Assembly: GCF_029626175.1 (NCBI RefSeq)
Contig: NZ_JARUBM010000002.1
Coordinates: 2,807,001-2,871,000, forward strand
Length of the DNA: 64,000 nucleotides
Reading direction: 5' to 3'
From: Micromonospora sp. WMMD1082
GTDB lineage: Bacteria > Actinomycetota > Actinomycetes > Mycobacteriales > Micromonosporaceae
Shown: in pieces, positions 61,829 through 64,000 of the stretch
How positions within the stretch are numbered: position 1 is the stretch's first letter
How the letters are laid out: the number at the start of each line of letters is the position of its first letter
Made by a program: the position numbers and the translations under genes
The notes under the pieces: generated by a model
What the model was told of the DNA's origin: nothing
Seen by the model: the letters and a program-made list of their open reading frames with translations, nothing else
Database searches by the model: none

Positions 61829-62902
61829 GTGGTGTCCGATCCAGGTGAAGGTCCCGGGGCGCCGATCCTCGGCCGGCACCGGGCGCCCGGCGGCTACCGC
61901 CGCGTGGTGGGCGCACACCGGGCCGCGCGTACCGCCGGACCGACCCGGGGTTACCTGCTGACCGTGGCGCTGCTCGCCGGCACGGCCTCGATGCCGGTCC
62001 TCGCCGCGATCAGCACCGGCTCGGCCACCGTCGGCAGCACGGCACTGCCGGACAGCAGCACCCGGTTCATCCCGACGCCCTCGGTCGGCCCGGTGGTGAT
62101 CCCGCCGCCACCCACCGGTGTGCCGACGGCCACCGCGACGATGCGCCCGCCGGTCGAGATGGTGGGCCCGCCGGTCGACGTGCTGGTGCAGACACCGCGC
62201 CCGGTGCCCACCGGCACACCGGGCGAACAGTCGCCGGCACGTCGCCCCGAGCCGCCGGCGAGCATCCCCGCGCCCCGGCCGCCCACCACCACCCCCGCGC
62301 CGCGGCCGGCACCCACCCCGACCCGCACCCTGACGCCGTCCCCGACGCCCTCGCCGTCTCCGACGCCCTCGCCGTCCCCGACGGCCGGTTCCCCCGCGCC
62401 GACCGGCGAGCCCGACCCGCCCACGGCGTCCGTCGACCCGAGCGACCCCGTCGATCCGAGCGCGTCGAGCGTCCCGCCGGTGACCACCGACCCGAGCGCG
62501 TCGAGTGCTCCGCCCGTGACGACGGACCCCAGCGTGTCCAGTGCTCCGCCTGCGACGACGGACCCGGACGTGTCGAGTGCTCCGCCGGCGACGACAGATC
62601 CGAGCGCGTCTGGCGATCCCCCTGTGACGACGGACCCGGACGCGTCCGCCGGGCCACCCGCGTCGGTGGAGCCGTCCGCATCGACTGGCCCGACCGGCGG
62701 CGTCCCCACGCCGGGATCCACGCCTACCGGCGGCTTTCCCACGCCGGAGTCCGCGCCGACCAGCGTGGTCACCGAGCCGGTGCTGCCCACCACGCCGGAG
62801 CGCAACGGCAGCGCACGTCCCCGGGCACGGATCCGCCTGCGGGACCGCCGGCGGCCCGGCGCAGACTCGTCGGAGAGCGCCGGCCTCCCGGCGGCCCGGT
62901 GA
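61829..62902 (+). CDS. Repetitive Ser/Thr/Pro-rich, membrane-anchored surface protein
   Basis: 357 residues; GTG 61829 with AGGAG five bases upstream. A hydrophobic segment (YLLTVALLAGTASMPVLAAI, about 42-61) is preceded by a basic tail: a signal peptide or anchor. The rest is a Pro/Thr/Ser stalk with twelve-residue repeats (SASSAPPVTTDP type) and an Arg-rich C-terminus. No enzymatic domain. It resembles glycosylated wall-spanning stalks of actinobacteria. The repeats are an in-frame tandem array. Confidence 0.72.
   Translation: MVSDPGEGPGAPILGRHRAPGGYRRVVGAHRAARTAGPTRGYLLTVALLAGTASMPVLAAISTGSATVGSTALPDSSTRFIPTPSVGPVVIPPPPTGVPTATATMRPPVEMVGPPVDVLVQTPRPVPTGTPGEQSPARRPEPPASIPAPRPPTTTPAPRPAPTPTRTLTPSPTPSPSPTPSPSPTAGSPAPTGEPDPPTASVDPSDPVDPSASSVPPVTTDPSASSAPPVTTDPSVSSAPPATTDPDVSSAPPATTDPSASGDPPVTTDPDASAGPPASVEPSASTGPTGGVPTPGSTPTGGFPTPESAPTSVVTEPVLPTTPERNGSARPRARIRLRDRRRPGADSSESAGLPAAR
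62456..62671. repeat. Six 36-bp tandem repeats in the surface-protein gene
   Basis: Unit starts at 62456, 62492, 62528, 62564, 62600 and 62636 (last two diverged). Each encodes twelve residues near P(S/D)(A/V)SSAPP(V/A)TTD. Confidence 0.88.
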
Positions 62903-62913
62903 GGTGCGGTCGG

Positions 62914-62929
62914 GCGGGAGGTCTCCCGC
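62914..62929. terminator. Short hairpin between convergent genes
   Basis: GCGGGA-N4-TCCCGC, twelve bases after the surface-protein stop and eight bases from the end of the opposite gene. Confidence 0.45.
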
Positions 62930-62936
62930 GCGCCGC

Positions 62937-64000
62937 TCAGCCGTCGTCGGAGAGGCGGTGCCGGTTCGCCTCGATCCAGGCGTCGAGGGCGGCCGGGTCG
63001 TCCGGGTCGACGCCGTCGGCCATCAACTGGGCCACGGCGGCCGTGGCCGGGCTGCGCCGCTCACCGGTCGCGTAGAGCCGGACGAACTCCGGCACCATCT
63101 CCTCGATCGCGGCGTCCGTCGCGGCCGCGGCCGGCTCGGGCAGCCCGCGCATGCGGGCCGCGTACCCGGCCCAGGCGCGCAGCACCCGGGGCAGCATCGC
63201 CGCGTCGTCCATGTCCAGCACGGCCCGACGGTGCACCCAGTCGAGCAGGAAGAGCCCGGCGACGGTCGGGCTCCACCGCAACGGATCGGCGTCCGGGAAG
63301 GTGGCCGCGTGGTCGAGCAACAGGCCCAGACAGAAGTGCAGGGAGGCCAGTTCGCCGCCGTCGACGGCGTCCAGCCCGGCCCGGGCCGCGTCCGGCGAGG
63401 CCAGGAAGCGGCGGATCTCGGCGGACCGGGCGGCATCCGGCAGCGGTTCGTCGGCCTGCCGGGGCGGTGGCGCGGTCGTGGCCGGCAGGACGGCCAGCCG
63501 GGCTCCCACGAGGGCACGGTCCGTGGCCAGCGAGGCGGCGCCGGGCAGCTGCCCCAGATGGTCGGTGACCGCCAGGTGCCGGCTCACCTCGTCGCGCATT
63601 CGGGTCGGGCTCTCCTCCCGGAACCAGGTCAGCTCGTCGTCGGCGCACAACCGCCGGACCTGCTCCAGGATCCGCCCGGCCGGCCCGCCGACGAAGACGT
63701 CCTTGGTGATGCCGATGTTGTGGTCGACGAGCGCCACCAGCGCGTGCTCCGGCCCTCCCGTGGCGTCGTCGTAGGCGAAGGTGGCCAGGTAGGAGGTCTG
63801 GTCGCCGTACACGTCGCCGTACGCCCAGGTGCCGGTGAGGTGCACCTTGCCGAGCTGCCCGGACCAGGCCGGCGCGGTGGCGCCGGGGCGGACCCGGTCC
63901 GCGCCGTCCGCGTCGGGCACCAGGGCGGCGAAGACGGCCCGTACCGTGGTCGCCGCGGCCGCCCGCCGTCGCGAGGTGGCGGCGAGGAATCCACCGACGA
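62937..64000 (-). CDS. Conserved hypothetical protein (5' end outside window)
   Basis: The frame is open to the window edge without stop, so the start lies beyond 64000; about 353 residues are visible, and a GTG at 63920 is only internal. The sequence is Ala/Asp/Arg-rich and helical, with VHLTGTWAYGDVYGDQTSY, ALVALVDHNIGITKDVFVGG and LASLHFCLGLLLDHAATFP. No catalytic motif recognised; not membrane. Probably a Micromonosporaceae protein of unknown function. Confidence 0.65.
   Translation of the reverse strand, partial: VGGFLAATSRRRAAAATTVRAVFAALVPDADGADRVRPGATAPAWSGQLGKVHLTGTWAYGDVYGDQTSYLATFAYDDATGGPEHALVALVDHNIGITKDVFVGGPAGRILEQVRRLCADDELTWFREESPTRMRDEVSRHLAVTDHLGQLPGAASLATDRALVGARLAVLPATTAPPPRQADEPLPDAARSAEIRRFLASPDAARAGLDAVDGGELASLHFCLGLLLDHAATFPDADPLRWSPTVAGLFLLDWVHRRAVLDMDDAAMLPRVLRAWAGYAARMRGLPEPAAAATDAAIEEMVPEFVRLYATGERRSPATAAVAQLMADGVDPDDPAALDAWIEANRHRLSDDG

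Noticed and set aside
1..64000. CRISPR arrays, insertion sequences or prophage
   Set aside because: No regularly spaced palindromic repeats with unique spacers, no transposase and no phage structural genes were recognised.

Overview
The window is about 73% G+C DNA, nearly fully coding, with many GTG starts, short overlaps between genes and almost no U-rich terminators. Gene content points to an actinobacterium of the Micromonosporaceae (Micromonospora/Salinispora type). The pointers are a fhaA-fhaB-pstP-ftsW/rodA-pbpA-pknA-pknB cluster with crgA, a DUF881 gene and a class E sortase beside it, an XRE/DUF397 pair, DUF6458 proteins and an actinobacterial SOS box. The genus is inferred from gene content, not proven. 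No phage, insertion sequence or CRISPR array is visible.

Layout. 1-13.5 kb: end of a TPR regulator, a divergent marR/yceI pair, a GCS2-type glutamate-cysteine ligase, two membrane-anchored PASTA proteins, an XRE/DUF397 regulatory locus and a secreted subtilisin. 13.5-15.6 kb: a two-gene sugar operon (NAD-epimerase, WecG/TagA glycosyltransferase) and tRNA-Leu(CAG). 15.8-31 kb: the cell-division and Ser/Thr-phosphorylation cluster, then a SanA/YdcF protein, trpG/pabA, a class E sortase with a very long repetitive N-terminus, a DUF881 gene and crgA. 31-38.5 kb: an EtfD-like iron-sulfur oxidoreductase, two NlpC/P60 hydrolases (the second behind a c-di-AMP riboswitch), dcd and a PPOX gene sharing a promoter region with a perfect LexA box, and a secreted M43 metalloprotease.

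38.7-44 kb: tRNA-Gly(CCC), then a patch of accessory-looking genes (DinB-like, DUF3885-like and a two-gene nucleotidyltransferase module resembling a toxin-antitoxin or AbiE-type pair), followed by small enzymes. 44-54.5 kb: RlpA-like protein, RsbU-like phosphatase, FadE5-like acyl-CoA dehydrogenase, two DUF6458 paralogues around a SixA phosphatase, hemolysin III, the 5-oxoprolinase genes pxpBCA and a thioredoxin/NHL protein. 54.5-64 kb: a long Trp/Pro-rich membrane protein, a 45-residue protein, the bkdABC branched-chain 2-oxoacid dehydrogenase operon, a 12-residue-repeat surface protein and a partial conserved protein.

How they fit together. The 15.8-31 kb block joins peptidoglycan polymerisation (FtsW/RodA, PbpA) to its Ser/Thr kinases, phosphatase and FHA readers; PASTA proteins, NlpC/P60 hydrolases and RlpA extend the wall theme. 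A shared palindrome, TTACT-N4-GGTAA, lies upstream of both the EtfD-like and FadE5-like genes, 15 kb apart. This suggests a fatty-acid-oxidation regulon. The most notable regulatory signals are that motif, the riboswitch and the SOS box; the most notable possibly under-described gene system is the nucleotidyltransferase pair at 40.3-41.2 kb.
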